Part shown: one piece after another, positions 18,581 through 26,928 of the stretch
How the letters are laid out: each line of letters opens with the position of its first letter
How positions within the stretch are numbered: the stretch's first letter is position 1
Assembly (NCBI RefSeq): GCF_021117275.1
Contig: NZ_CP088245.1
Span: 4,528,001 to 4,592,000 of the forward strand
Reading direction: 5' to 3'
DNA from: Metabacillus sp. B2-18
Lineage (GTDB): Bacteria > Bacillota > Bacilli > Bacillales > Bacillaceae
Length of the DNA stretch: 64,000 nucleotides
Program-made: the position numbers and the translations under genes
The notes under the pieces: generated by a model
Told to the model about the DNA's origin: nothing
Databases searched by the model: none
What the model saw: only the letters and a program-made list of their open reading frames with translations

Positions 18581-19450
18581 GTGAAAAATTTCTTTAGTAA
18601 ATTAGTTATTCTTGTGATTGCTCTAACCATTGGGGTAACAACACAAGCATCCGCTGCAACTAGTGTCGCTTACAAAGATGCTGACAAAAGTGGAAAAGTT
18701 TTAACAGAACTACGTTTATCGTTTGAAGACTCGATTGATGCTGGAAACTTAGAACTTATTGACTTATCTTATGATGACTACTCAGCAGCGATCAAAAAGA
18801 CAGAACGAGCAATTGGCAAGGTTTCAGGTAAAACAAACCGCCGTGCCTTACTAGAAAAGTATGTAACACCAGCCAAAATTGCTAGAGAAAGAGTGATTTA
18901 TGAAGTATCACAGCTGCGATTACTACATATTATCCTTGGCCTACAAAGCTCCAACCAATTTACAGAAGCTGAAGCAGCTTTCCAAAAGCTTGAGCGCCTT
19001 AAAAAACGTGCAGTAGAAATTAAAGAAGCAGGCGGATATGAACAGCTTCCTGAAGAAGTAGCCTTAACATTAGATTACTACGAAGAAACAGTAGTAGAAA
19101 TTTTTGAATCATATAAAAATGGCGATCAATTAAAGCTATTAATTAACCTTTTATCTACTTACGGGTATTTAAACTCCAGCAGCCCAAACGAGTATTTTAT
19201 TCTTGGAGCTAATCCAGAAGTGGAAAATGGTTTCTGGTTAGGCTATCAATCACCAACTTACGGTGACGATGTTTTCATGGCAACACTAAAAAGCTTTGAC
19301 GGAACAAAAGCAACCTTTGAATATGACCTTTCTTGGGACGATAGCGATGAAATAAGAACAGGCGAAATCTTCTTTGAAAATGGTGTGATTACTTTACACT
19401 ATCTTGATTTTGAAGGAAATGATGTGGCTGTGGAGTTTACGCTATATTAA
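18581..19450 (+). CDS. Secreted SbsC-like domain protein with an unknown C-terminal domain
   Basis: 289 residues, starting at a GTG preceded by GGGAGGAAAGCAC, a strong Shine-Dalgarno. Signal peptide to about residue 24 (ASAAT), one SbsC-like domain (about 40-165; IGKVSGKTNRRALL, VTPAKIARERVIYEVSQLRL), then a ~100-residue acidic beta-type domain (NPEVENGFWLGYQSP... DDVFMATLKSFDG). I do not recognise this C-terminal domain. It has no catalytic motif I can identify. By analogy with its neighbours the first domain would hold it in the wall. Its promoter region carries the TTGCAA iterons. Confidence 0.75.
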   Translation: MKNFFSKLVILVIALTIGVTTQASAATSVAYKDADKSGKVLTELRLSFEDSIDAGNLELIDLSYDDYSAAIKKTERAIGKVSGKTNRRALLEKYVTPAKIARERVIYEVSQLRLLHIILGLQSSNQFTEAEAAFQKLERLKKRAVEIKEAGGYEQLPEEVALTLDYYEETVVEIFESYKNGDQLKLLINLLSTYGYLNSSSPNEYFILGANPEVENGFWLGYQSPTYGDDVFMATLKSFDGTKATFEYDLSWDDSDEIRTGEIFFENGVITLHYLDFEGNDVAVEFTLY

Positions 19451-19460
19451 TAGAAGTAGA

Positions 19461-19492
19461 AGAAACCTGTTCCAGTAGCGGAACAGGTTTCT
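19461..19492. terminator. Bidirectional terminator between two convergent wall-protein genes
   Basis: AGAAACCTGTTCC pairs perfectly with GGAACAGGTTTCT and is followed by ATTTTATC. Confidence 0.85.
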
Positions 19493-19495
19493 ATT

Positions 19496-20293
19496 TTATC
19501 TATATTCGCTAACAAGTTCACCGTCAGCATTATATAACAATGCAGCATCTCCATTATTATTCCACATATAGCTTGTTGTCCATAGTTGTTCATAAGCGCC
19601 ATCATAAGCATCTGGACCTGATAGGACAGCTATGTAGTAGCCAGCTTCCATTGTTGAGCCTTCTGGAAAATCATAGCGTTGATTGCCTTCTTCACTGATT
19701 AAGTACCAGCCTGAAATATCAACTGTTTCGTTTGTATCATTCATAACAGTAACAGACTCCCACTCAAGGTCAACATCTGAAATATAAATGCCTCGTGGTG
19801 TAATAATGCCTGCTAAATAGTCTTCTGTATATCTTAAGTCAAAATCAACAGCTTCTGGAAGAGCTTCATATCCACCAGCCTTCTTAATTTCTACAGCACG
19901 TTTCTTTAATCTCTCCAACTTTTCAAGGTTTGCTTTAGCTTTCTCTACATTATCTTCGTAAACTTGATTTTCAATAATCAAGAGTAATCTATACTGAGAA
20001 ACTTCATAAATAACACGCTCTCTTGCAATTTTGGCTGGTTTAACATATGTATTATTTAAATAGTCACGATTTGATTTACCTGACACTTTTCCAATTGAAA
20101 GCTCAGTCTTTTTAATCTCATTTGATAGTGCATCATATTGACTATCAATTGCCCTAATTTCACCTGAAGCTATTGTTTCCTCAAAAGTTGCTAGCCTTTC
20201 TAATAATCTTTCACCATTGCTTTTTGCTTGATTCGCTGCCGTATTTGCATATGTCGTGCTTACAGTACATGTGATAAGCACAACGGTCAGCAT
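19496..20293 (-). CDS. SbsC-like domain protein with C-terminal lamin-tail-like domain; natural start codon may be lost
   Basis: 265 residues from the first usable ATG. An SbsC-like domain (about 22-150; IGKVSGKSNRDYLN, VKPAKIARERVIYEVSQYRL) is followed by a ~95-residue domain (ISDVDLEWESVTVMNDTNET, then DISGWYLISEEG and WNNNGDAALLYNADGELV) typical of the lamin-tail/LTD fold, found on secreted bacterial proteins. The strong Shine-Dalgarno AAGGAGG ends at 20320. Eight bases later, where a start is expected, the codon is TTA (20309-20311), beginning LKKFIFMLTVVLIT. Starting at the ATG puts the site 26 bases away and deletes the basic n-region of the signal peptide. The frame is otherwise intact. 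Confidence 0.75.
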   Translation of the reverse strand: MLTVVLITCTVSTTYANTAANQAKSNGERLLERLATFEETIASGEIRAIDSQYDALSNEIKKTELSIGKVSGKSNRDYLNNTYVKPAKIARERVIYEVSQYRLLLIIENQVYEDNVEKAKANLEKLERLKKRAVEIKKAGGYEALPEAVDFDLRYTEDYLAGIITPRGIYISDVDLEWESVTVMNDTNETVDISGWYLISEEGNQRYDFPEGSTMEAGYYIAVLSGPDAYDGAYEQLWTTSYMWNNNGDAALLYNADGELVSEYR

Positions 20294-20417
20294 AAAAATA
20301 AACTTCTTTAACCTAATATCCTCCTTAAATCCTATTACATTTTTACCTTATTATCCTAACATAAAAATGAATTTTTAGCATATTTTAGTAGATTTAAGAG
20401 TGATAAGTACAGAAAAA

Positions 20418-20446
20418 AGAAGAGCACAACCTTTTGCACCCTTCTC
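20418..20446 (-). terminator. Intrinsic terminator of the SH3-amidase gene
   Basis: On the minus strand AGAAG...TGCA / TGTGCTCTTCT forms a stem followed by TTTTTTC. It is nine bases beyond the stop at 20455. Confidence 0.7.
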
Positions 20447-20454
20447 CATATGGT

Positions 20455-22011
20455 CTACTTATAATAATCCAAAACTCCCAATAAGATTGCTTCCGCTGCA
20501 TTATCACGGAATTGGCTCGTTTTTAGTCTAGCTGCTTCAGCTTCGTTCGAAATAAAACCAAGCTCAGCCAGTACGCTAGGCATAGTCGTATACTTAATCA
20601 CATAGAAACCAGCATCTTTTACTCCGCGATTTCTAGTACCTAGCTTTTCTATTAATCTAGTTTGAATTTTTTCTGCTAACTTTTTACTCGCAGCACTTTC
20701 ATAATTTCCGTTCCAATATGTTTCTGTTCCATTAGCCGATTCACTAGTGGCAGCATTAATGTGCAAACTGATGAAGATATCAGTTTTCGCATTATTTGCA
20801 ACCTTTGCCCGATCTTGTAGTTCCAAGAACGTATCATCTTTTCTTGTCATGACGACCTTTGCACCCTCAGCTTCAAGCAACTTCTGTACCTTTAAGCCAA
20901 CATCCAGCACAATATCCTTTTCTTTAAGGCCAAAGCCTACAGCACCGGAATCCTTACCACCATGACCAGGGTCAATGCCAATTACTTTACCCGATAACAA
21001 CGCGTCTCCTGTTTCTTGAGAAGAACCGATAACAAGGTAATTTTTATGCACATAACAAACGGTACCATTCACCTTAATTTGTGCCCAATCACCAACAAAC
21101 TTATATACTGTTACACTGTCTCCATTATAAAGCTTCCCGACAACATCTGAATCTAATGACGGCTCTGAACGAACATTTAACGCACTAGCTGTGACTACTG
21201 CTTCAACTGGAGATGAACCTGAGTTTCCACCAGCTGCATAATCTTTCTTCAGCTTTTGTTCAGTTTGAAGTAAAGATTGTGTAATAGAGGTTGGTACGTT
21301 TGCATAATTACCAGCTTTTTTAATTTCTACTGCTCTATTTTTCAACCTTTGTAAAACAGCAAAATTGCTATTTGCTTGTGTTAAACTTCCTTGAGTAATG
21401 TACGTATTGATTTTGTTTAATAATCGAAATTGAGAAACTTCGTAAATAACGCGTTCCTTAGCAACTTTTGCAGGTGTTATGTAATAATCAAGAAGAATAC
21501 GGCGAGATGTTGATCCGTACACTTTACCAATTGTTGCTTCCACCTTTTTTAACTGTGTGGAATACTTATCATATTGACTATTAATCTCACTGATTTGTCC
21601 TTTATTAATAGCGGACTCAAACTGTTGCATATACTTACGAAGTGTATCACCGTTTGTTACACTATCAATTAAATAAGCAGCACGAAGACGATATACATTA
21701 GCTGCATTTAATCTTTTTTGTAAGTCGCTTTTTCTAGAATCACTTAAGTTATAAATAGCTGTTTGCGCCTCATTTATAGAAGCTTTTGACTCGTCATAAA
21801 CAGACATAAACGAGGAGGAAATATTAATTTGCTTTGACGAACTAAGATTATAATACGATTTTAAGGCTTCTGCATCTTCTTCCGCTTCACTGACTAATTT
21901 CTCTACCGATGTGTATGAAGTTGCCGCCGATACATTTGATGGAGAAATGTACCCAACTACACATAACAAGACTGTAAGAAACATAGCCGTGAAAATATGT
22001 CGGTTCTTCAA
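20455..22011 (-). CDS. Secreted N-acetylmuramoyl-L-alanine amidase (Amidase_3) with SbsC-like region and SH3 domain
   Basis: 518 residues: signal peptide to about 29, long SbsC-like helical region about 32-260 (IGKVYGSTSRRILL, ITPAKVAKERVIYEVSQFRL), bacterial SH3 domain about 270-328 (LNVRSEPSLDSDVVGKL), and Amidase_3 about 342-518. Zinc ligands H350 (IDPGHGG), E364 (LKEKDIV) and H417 (SLHINA), and catalytic Glu E483 (LAELGFISN), are all present. The family cleaves muramoyl-alanine bonds. The domain order is the reverse of the amidase at 12230, where the catalytic domain is N-terminal, so the anchor has been combined with amidases at least twice. The SH3 domain probably adds a second contact with peptidoglycan. 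Confidence 0.92.
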   Translation of the reverse strand: MKNRHIFTAMFLTVLLCVVGYISPSNVSAATSYTSVEKLVSEAEEDAEALKSYYNLSSSKQINISSSFMSVYDESKASINEAQTAIYNLSDSRKSDLQKRLNAANVYRLRAAYLIDSVTNGDTLRKYMQQFESAINKGQISEINSQYDKYSTQLKKVEATIGKVYGSTSRRILLDYYITPAKVAKERVIYEVSQFRLLNKINTYITQGSLTQANSNFAVLQRLKNRAVEIKKAGNYANVPTSITQSLLQTEQKLKKDYAAGGNSGSSPVEAVVTASALNVRSEPSLDSDVVGKLYNGDSVTVYKFVGDWAQIKVNGTVCYVHKNYLVIGSSQETGDALLSGKVIGIDPGHGGKDSGAVGFGLKEKDIVLDVGLKVQKLLEAEGAKVVMTRKDDTFLELQDRAKVANNAKTDIFISLHINAATSESANGTETYWNGNYESAASKKLAEKIQTRLIEKLGTRNRGVKDAGFYVIKYTTMPSVLAELGFISNEAEAARLKTSQFRDNAAEAILLGVLDYYK

Positions 22012-22202
22012 GCTTTCAAACTCCTTTCAATCTGTGATTAGAATAATATACCAATGTGTTTATTTTACTAGAAAAGTGGATAACTTTATATGAAAATTGT
22101 AGAAAAGTGTTGGATTTTTGGTAGGTATTTTGAACGATTTTTAACAAATTGTCCTTCCCAAACAAAAAAACAGGCCGATCTTGTTAGATCGACCCGGGAC
22201 GC

Positions 22203-22245
22203 GGGGACAGGTTCTTTGTCCCAAATGGGACAAGGAACCTGTCCC
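22203..22245. repeat. Dispersed GGGACA palindromic repeat, paired copies
   Basis: GGGGACAGGTTCTTTGTCCC (22203-22222) and GGGACAAGGAACCTGTCCC (22227-22245) lie back to back. The second ends exactly at the stop codon of the CAP-domain gene (22246). Confidence 0.85.
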
Positions 22246-23181
22246 TTAGTTTGCAATATGCAGTATTGTTACATGGTCATGATCAACGCCAACACCAGAG
22301 TAACTAATGTCATTTTGGAGTAAAATCTCTCTGTTTTGTGAGCTGTTTAGTAATTCTGAAACAGTTTTACGTGCAGATCCCCAATTTTTGGCGATATTCA
22401 CACCGTAGCTTCCACCGCCTGATGTTAAGCCGTAGCGTTCTAATAGGTCTTCAATTGAGCCATATTTTGAAGAATAAAGAGAAAAGTAATTACTTGCATA
22501 CATATCGTTTGATTTCTTTCTTGCTACTGCGCTTAGCTTTTTATGTATTGTTAATGGTTTAATTCCATTTTCGTGGCGTTCCATATTAACTAGCAATAGC
22601 ACATCAAGCTCGTAATTGTTAATCGTAAAGCTTACAGCTGGATCTGGAATGGCAAACGTATTATTTTTTAAAGGAACTTCGATACTTTCCAATTGTTTAT
22701 TGATTGATCCTGGTACAGCTGCATAGTTACCAGCTTTCTTAATCTCCACCGCTCTTCTTTTTAAGCGATCAAGCTTCTGTAAATCACTATTTACTACGCT
22801 TACCTTGTTTGCGATTGCGTTCTTTCCAATTGCCTTAAGTAATCTAAATTGAGACACTTCATAAATAACACGCTCTCTTGCAACCTTTGCAGGTCTTACA
22901 TATTTTGCTTGTAAAGATTTACGTGTACTAGATCCTGAAACTCTTCCAATTGCTCTTTCCGTTTTCTTGATTTGATTAGATAGTGCATCGTACTGTGCAT
23001 CAATATCATAGATTTCGCCACTGTTAATTTTTTTATTAAAATCATTTAACAAATAAAGAAGGTACTCCCCTGCATTAACAGCAGTTCCCTTTGATGATGC
23101 CTCAGCCTTACCTGGAGTGTAAAGAGTTAGAATTAGAACTACACTTAAAACCAAACTAAATGCGATTTTCGAAAATCTCAT
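22246..23181 (-). CDS. Secreted CAP-domain (SCP/YkwD-like) protein with SbsC-like domain
   Basis: 311 residues. Signal peptide to about 28 (AEASS); SbsC-like domain about 40-170 (IGRVSGSSTRKSLQ, VRPAKVARERVIYEVSQFRL); CAP domain about 190-311 (VNMERHENGIKPLTI, then LSAVARKKSNDMYASNYFS, VNIAKNWGSARKTV, SGVGVDHDHVTILHIAN). CAP proteins of the YkwD type are secreted and common in spore formers; their biochemical role is not settled. The typical His near the start of the second motif is less clear here. The protein ends shortly after the last core strand, and its stop codon directly abuts a dispersed palindrome, so the original C-terminus could have been slightly altered. Confidence 0.82.
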   Translation of the reverse strand: MRFSKIAFSLVLSVVLILTLYTPGKAEASSKGTAVNAGEYLLYLLNDFNKKINSGEIYDIDAQYDALSNQIKKTERAIGRVSGSSTRKSLQAKYVRPAKVARERVIYEVSQFRLLKAIGKNAIANKVSVVNSDLQKLDRLKRRAVEIKKAGNYAAVPGSINKQLESIEVPLKNNTFAIPDPAVSFTINNYELDVLLLVNMERHENGIKPLTIHKKLSAVARKKSNDMYASNYFSLYSSKYGSIEDLLERYGLTSGGGSYGVNIAKNWGSARKTVSELLNSSQNREILLQNDISYSGVGVDHDHVTILHIAN

Positions 23182-23423
23182 TCACTTATCCTCCTATTTT
23201 TTACATTTATACCTGACCTATCCAATTATCCTATTATTGTCATATATGTGTCTAGAAAAATTACAACCTGTAAATCTTAAATCCCAGTAATATCAAGGGT
23301 CTAGCGCATAAAACACAACTTTTTTATCAGATAAAAAAGGGGTTAAAAGGCCTAAAGGACTAAAATGTATTTTTTTCAGATAAAAAAGTACTGTTCTAAG
23401 CTCGACAAAATTCGCGGGAGATT

Positions 23424-23470
23424 TGGGCCGGTTCACGTCCCATGCTCATGGGACAGTGAACCTGTCCCCT
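23424..23470. repeat. Dispersed GGGACA palindromic repeat
   Basis: A degenerate copy (GGGCCGGTTCACGTCCC) followed by a clear one, GGGACAGTGAACCTGTCCC at 23450-23468. Confidence 0.8.
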
Positions 23471-23481
23471 TGCCCCAAAGC

Positions 23482-23513
23482 AAAAAACCTTACTCATTTG
23501 AGTAAGGTTTTTT
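23482..23513. terminator. Strong terminator at the end of the Hsp70/pseudokinase/NagZ operon
   Basis: AAAAAACCTTACTCA pairs with TGAGTAAGGTTTTTT across a two-base loop. A T-run is present in both directions, 60 bp past the nagZ-like stop. Confidence 0.85.
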
Positions 23514-23575
23514 GAACAAACATTTAATTAAGTCACTTCGTTTCATTCGACAAACTCCAAGAAGAGGCACTAACT

Positions 23576-24877
23576 TTACTGCCGACTAAGCTTATGCGTC
23601 AAAATCTTCCTCACAGCATCGTCAATTCTTTCTTCAGATATTTCCTTCGATTCTACTGCTTTTAAAATTCCGTTGAATACGGCTTTTTGGTTTTCTAGTG
23701 TGTGGCAGACGAGTAGGAGGTCTGCTCCGGCTGCGATGGCTTGTGCTCCTAAATCTTCATAAGTGAAGTATTTGTTAACAGCTCCCATTTCTAGGTCATC
23801 TGTGACAACTAGACCTTTAAAGCCAAGCTGTTTCTTTAATAAATCTGTCATGATCACTTTTGAAATACTGGCAGGGTTTTCTTTGTCATAAGCCGGGTAC
23901 TTGATATGGGTTACCATGACAAAGAATTGATCATTATCCACATCTTTAATCATTTGCTTGAAAGGATAGATATCACTGTTTTCAAGGTCAAGCTTGTCCG
24001 CTTCAACAGACGATGTTTCAACGTGTGGATCAACATCACTTCGACCGTTACCTGGAAAATGTTTGAGCGTTGTAGTGATACCTGAATCCATCATACCTGC
24101 AACAACCTGACGACCAAGACTATCGACTTTTTTAGGATCCTTACCGAATGAACGGCTGTCTGTTGCTGATAAATCTAAAACGGGTGCAAAGTTAACGGTA
24201 AAGCCCATTGATAACAGCTCTTTACCTGTTCTTTGTGCAGTTGTATAAACTTCCTTTGGATCATTTTTTTGACCAAGTTCCTGCTGCGAAGGAATCGGTG
24301 ACACTTGATCACGCATTCGGACAATTTGGCCACCTTCTTGGTCAATACTAAGAATAAGAGGAAGTCCATTTGCATCTTTTGAAAGTTGCTGTAAATCTCC
24401 ATTTAATGACGCCACTTGTTCTTGATTTTCCATGTTGCGGTCAAAAAGAATCACACCACCAACATGGTATTCTTTAATCATTTTTGTAATATGATCGTCA
24501 ATCGATGTGCTGTTAAAGCCAACCACCATCATTTGTCCGATTTTCTCTTGAAGTGTCATTTCAGACAAGATGGCATCAACTTTTTGCTCAATGCTGTTTT
24601 CCGAACTCAACGTTTGAGCAACTTTTTCCTTTGATTCCTGACCCTTCTCGTCAGTCACCGGTTCTTCTTTAGGTTCTGTTTTTACCTCATTACTGCTGTC
24701 TTCCGTTTTCTCATTTGAGACCTTAGGCTGTTCTACTGCTTCACTTTTTGGTCCAGCACTCGAGTTTGTTTGGTCTAAAATGGCGAACACAAGAAACCCT
24801 GTACAAATAGCAATTAGTGTAGATATTGCTACAACTAGCTGAAGCTTGTAAAGCTTTCTTTTTCTACTTCGTCTCAT
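23576..24877 (-). CDS. Membrane-anchored NagZ-like beta-N-acetylhexosaminidase (GH3)
   Basis: 433 residues. One N-terminal transmembrane helix (LQLVVAISTLIAICTGFLVF), a Glu/Lys/Ser-rich linker to about residue 90, and a GH3 catalytic domain about 95-430. Key motifs, numbered from the ATG at 24877: SIDQEGGQIVRM, KHFPGNGRSD (272-281), the D283-P-H285 acid/base dyad equivalent to that of B. subtilis NagZ, and the nucleophile Asp360 in VVTDDLEMGA. The family removes terminal GlcNAc from peptidoglycan fragments. The ATG overlaps the stop of the pseudokinase gene as ATGA, with GGTGGAGG four bases before it, so translation is coupled. It is the last gene of the Hsp70 operon, which ties that operon to the cell wall. 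Confidence 0.9.
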   Translation of the reverse strand: MRRSRKRKLYKLQLVVAISTLIAICTGFLVFAILDQTNSSAGPKSEAVEQPKVSNEKTEDSSNEVKTEPKEEPVTDEKGQESKEKVAQTLSSENSIEQKVDAILSEMTLQEKIGQMMVVGFNSTSIDDHITKMIKEYHVGGVILFDRNMENQEQVASLNGDLQQLSKDANGLPLILSIDQEGGQIVRMRDQVSPIPSQQELGQKNDPKEVYTTAQRTGKELLSMGFTVNFAPVLDLSATDSRSFGKDPKKVDSLGRQVVAGMMDSGITTTLKHFPGNGRSDVDPHVETSSVEADKLDLENSDIYPFKQMIKDVDNDQFFVMVTHIKYPAYDKENPASISKVIMTDLLKKQLGFKGLVVTDDLEMGAVNKYFTYEDLGAQAIAAGADLLLVCHTLENQKAVFNGILKAVESKEISEERIDDAVRKILTHKLSRQ

Positions 24878-26781
24878 TGCGCCTCCACCCATGAACCTAC
24901 TTTACTTAGTTCTGGATCATCCAAAGTCCAACGGCCACTTTCTTTCACAAGATTCCAATAACCTGACCATTGTTGAACTAAAGTTGTTCCATCTGAATTA
25001 TCATCATAAGAAGTCATCTCAATATATGCCCTTCCTTTGTTATCTTCTATTTGCTGTACTTCAATATACGTAAGCTCATCATACATATTTGCTTGAAGTC
25101 CTTTTACCCAGCCTTTTTGAGTTACTTTACTTTTCCGTTTTGAAGAAAATAGATTATAAGCTGTATCAAAATCATCACTACTAATACTACCATAATGTAG
25201 ACGTACAGCACTTTCAATCGCACCACTATCATCTAAAGATTCTACAGGGTATGAGTCTGTTCCTGCAAGGTAAGCAGATGTATCCTCTGAATAGAACGTA
25301 TCTTCATAATAAGAATCTTCTTCATACGAATAGTCAGTTGCTTCTCGAACCGTTTCAGAATATGTTTCTTCCGTATATAATAGTTTATTAACGGCTAAGC
25401 TATTGTCTGCTAATACTTTAATAATATAAGAGCTATTAAATCCTTTTTCATTCACAGAGCCATCTTGATAATAAATATAATACTGTTCATATGTTGAAAC
25501 TTTGTAGGTAGATGCATCAACTTTAGTAAAGTCATCAACCTGAAAACTTATGATTTCCTCCGTAATTCCTTTACTTTCTAGATAATCGATATATTCTCTT
25601 TGTGTGTTATAGGTGTCCCCACTAGGATCAATTAGGTTTTCCACAACGGCAAAGTTTCGGTCATTTACAGCTTGAATCGAGGCAGCTGAATATTGATTCA
25701 TAAAGCCTACAACTTGTTCTTGTGTGAAGGATGGGACAGGTTTTTCCTGCTGAACTGGTTCAGCTGGCTCCGTTTCTTCGGGCGCTACTTCAGCAGCATT
25801 TGTCTCCTCTTCTGCCACTTCATTTGCTACTTCTGTTTGAGCTGGTTCAACTGATGTATTCGTATCATCAGAATCAACAACTAACCCGATAACAAATAAC
25901 AATGCTAGCACTGATACGACGCCAATTCCGAGCTTCTTCAGCGTCGAAACAAATTTATTTTTCGGTTTAACGTATCTCGTTTTCTCCTGCTCATTTTGTT
26001 CTGAACGGTTAGGTTGTTCTTGTTGCTCCTCAGTAACCGGCTTTTGTGGCTCAACCTGTTCTACTTTTGGTTGTTCCTTCTTTTCTTCAACATCAGTAGG
26101 TGTTGATACTTCTTTTGTTGGCTTTGGCTTCTCTTTCTCAACTAATCCACCTGTTGGTTTTTCAGGTTTTCTCTCTGCTTCTTTCGCATTAGCCAACATC
26201 GACTCAAGCTCATCAACGGACGTTGGGTTATCAATTGTTAGCTTTTCAAGATCACCTTCATCAATATTGGAGTAGCTTTGGATAAGTGATGAAAGCTGTT
26301 TAATATCAGATGATTGACGGTGCTCTTTAGCACTTTCTAATGCTTTATACTCTCCTGCTCCGTATAGAATCACTTTTCCATCGTTAGTCATCCAAATGTT
26401 TTCAGGAATAATGGCTCCATGAACAAATTTTTTGCTATGCAAATGACGAACAGCCGCTATTAGTTGGTGTGTAGCATCAAGACCTAGCTGACCTAGATCT
26501 GATAAAGGTTTACCTTCCTCGTAATCAACCAATGCATACACTTGAGAATCGTTTAGCATTGAGATTGTTGAAACACGGGGCAAGTTTTTATAATTTGTAA
26601 TATTCAGCTGATAGTCCTCATAGATTTCGTACCATTTACTTTGAGTGAGTCCGTCTTTGTTATTAGAATAATCAGCAAGACGAAGGATTGAGAGTTGATT
26701 GTTTTGCTTTACTACATAGACTGTTAAGCCGTTATTCGTTGAAAACAGCTTCTTTATGATGTCAAAACCTTCTATTTTCAC
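24874..26781 (-). CDS. Membrane pseudokinase with extracytoplasmic NTF2/TcaA-like domains
   Basis: About 635 residues from GTG 26781, which has AAAGGA eight bases upstream (the longer frame to 26853 lacks one). The N-terminal ~210 residues have a kinase-like fold with lost motifs: the HRD region reads FVHGAIIPENIWM and the DFG position reads LYGAGEY; no VAIK-type lysine is evident (LSILRLAD). A charged Pro/Glu/Lys linker precedes one transmembrane helix (GIGVVSVLALLFVIGLVV). Outside the membrane are a Glu-rich linker and two NTF2-like domains (FMNQYSAASIQAVNDRNFAV, resembling the C-terminal domain of TcaA; and IESAVRLHYGSISSDDFDTA). I infer a sensor or scaffold that transmits a wall signal rather than an active kinase. 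It lies 70-150 bp behind the third Hsp70 and is coupled to nagZ. Confidence 0.75.
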   Translation of the reverse strand: MKIEGFDIIKKLFSTNNGLTVYVVKQNNQLSILRLADYSNNKDGLTQSKWYEIYEDYQLNITNYKNLPRVSTISMLNDSQVYALVDYEEGKPLSDLGQLGLDATHQLIAAVRHLHSKKFVHGAIIPENIWMTNDGKVILYGAGEYKALESAKEHRQSSDIKQLSSLIQSYSNIDEGDLEKLTIDNPTSVDELESMLANAKEAERKPEKPTGGLVEKEKPKPTKEVSTPTDVEEKKEQPKVEQVEPQKPVTEEQQEQPNRSEQNEQEKTRYVKPKNKFVSTLKKLGIGVVSVLALLFVIGLVVDSDDTNTSVEPAQTEVANEVAEEETNAAEVAPEETEPAEPVQQEKPVPSFTQEQVVGFMNQYSAASIQAVNDRNFAVVENLIDPSGDTYNTQREYIDYLESKGITEEIISFQVDDFTKVDASTYKVSTYEQYYIYYQDGSVNEKGFNSSYIIKVLADNSLAVNKLLYTEETYSETVREATDYSYEEDSYYEDTFYSEDTSAYLAGTDSYPVESLDDSGAIESAVRLHYGSISSDDFDTAYNLFSSKRKSKVTQKGWVKGLQANMYDELTYIEVQQIEDNKGRAYIEMTSYDDNSDGTTLVQQWSGYWNLVKESGRWTLDDPELSKVGSWVEAQ

Positions 26782-26928
26782 TGCACCCATCCTTTCATTT
26801 TTTATTGTAGTAAAACACATGAATGAACCACGGGATTTTGTTTTTAAAAACATTTACCCCGTGGTAGTTATCAGAATTTCTTACCTGTAATGCTTATAGG
26901 ATTAGCGCTTATCCTATTACAAAGCTAT

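Noticed and set aside
22203..22245. Back-to-back GGGACA repeats as a CRISPR fragment
   Set aside because: Copies are scattered, palindromic and lack uniform spacers; no cas genes are present.
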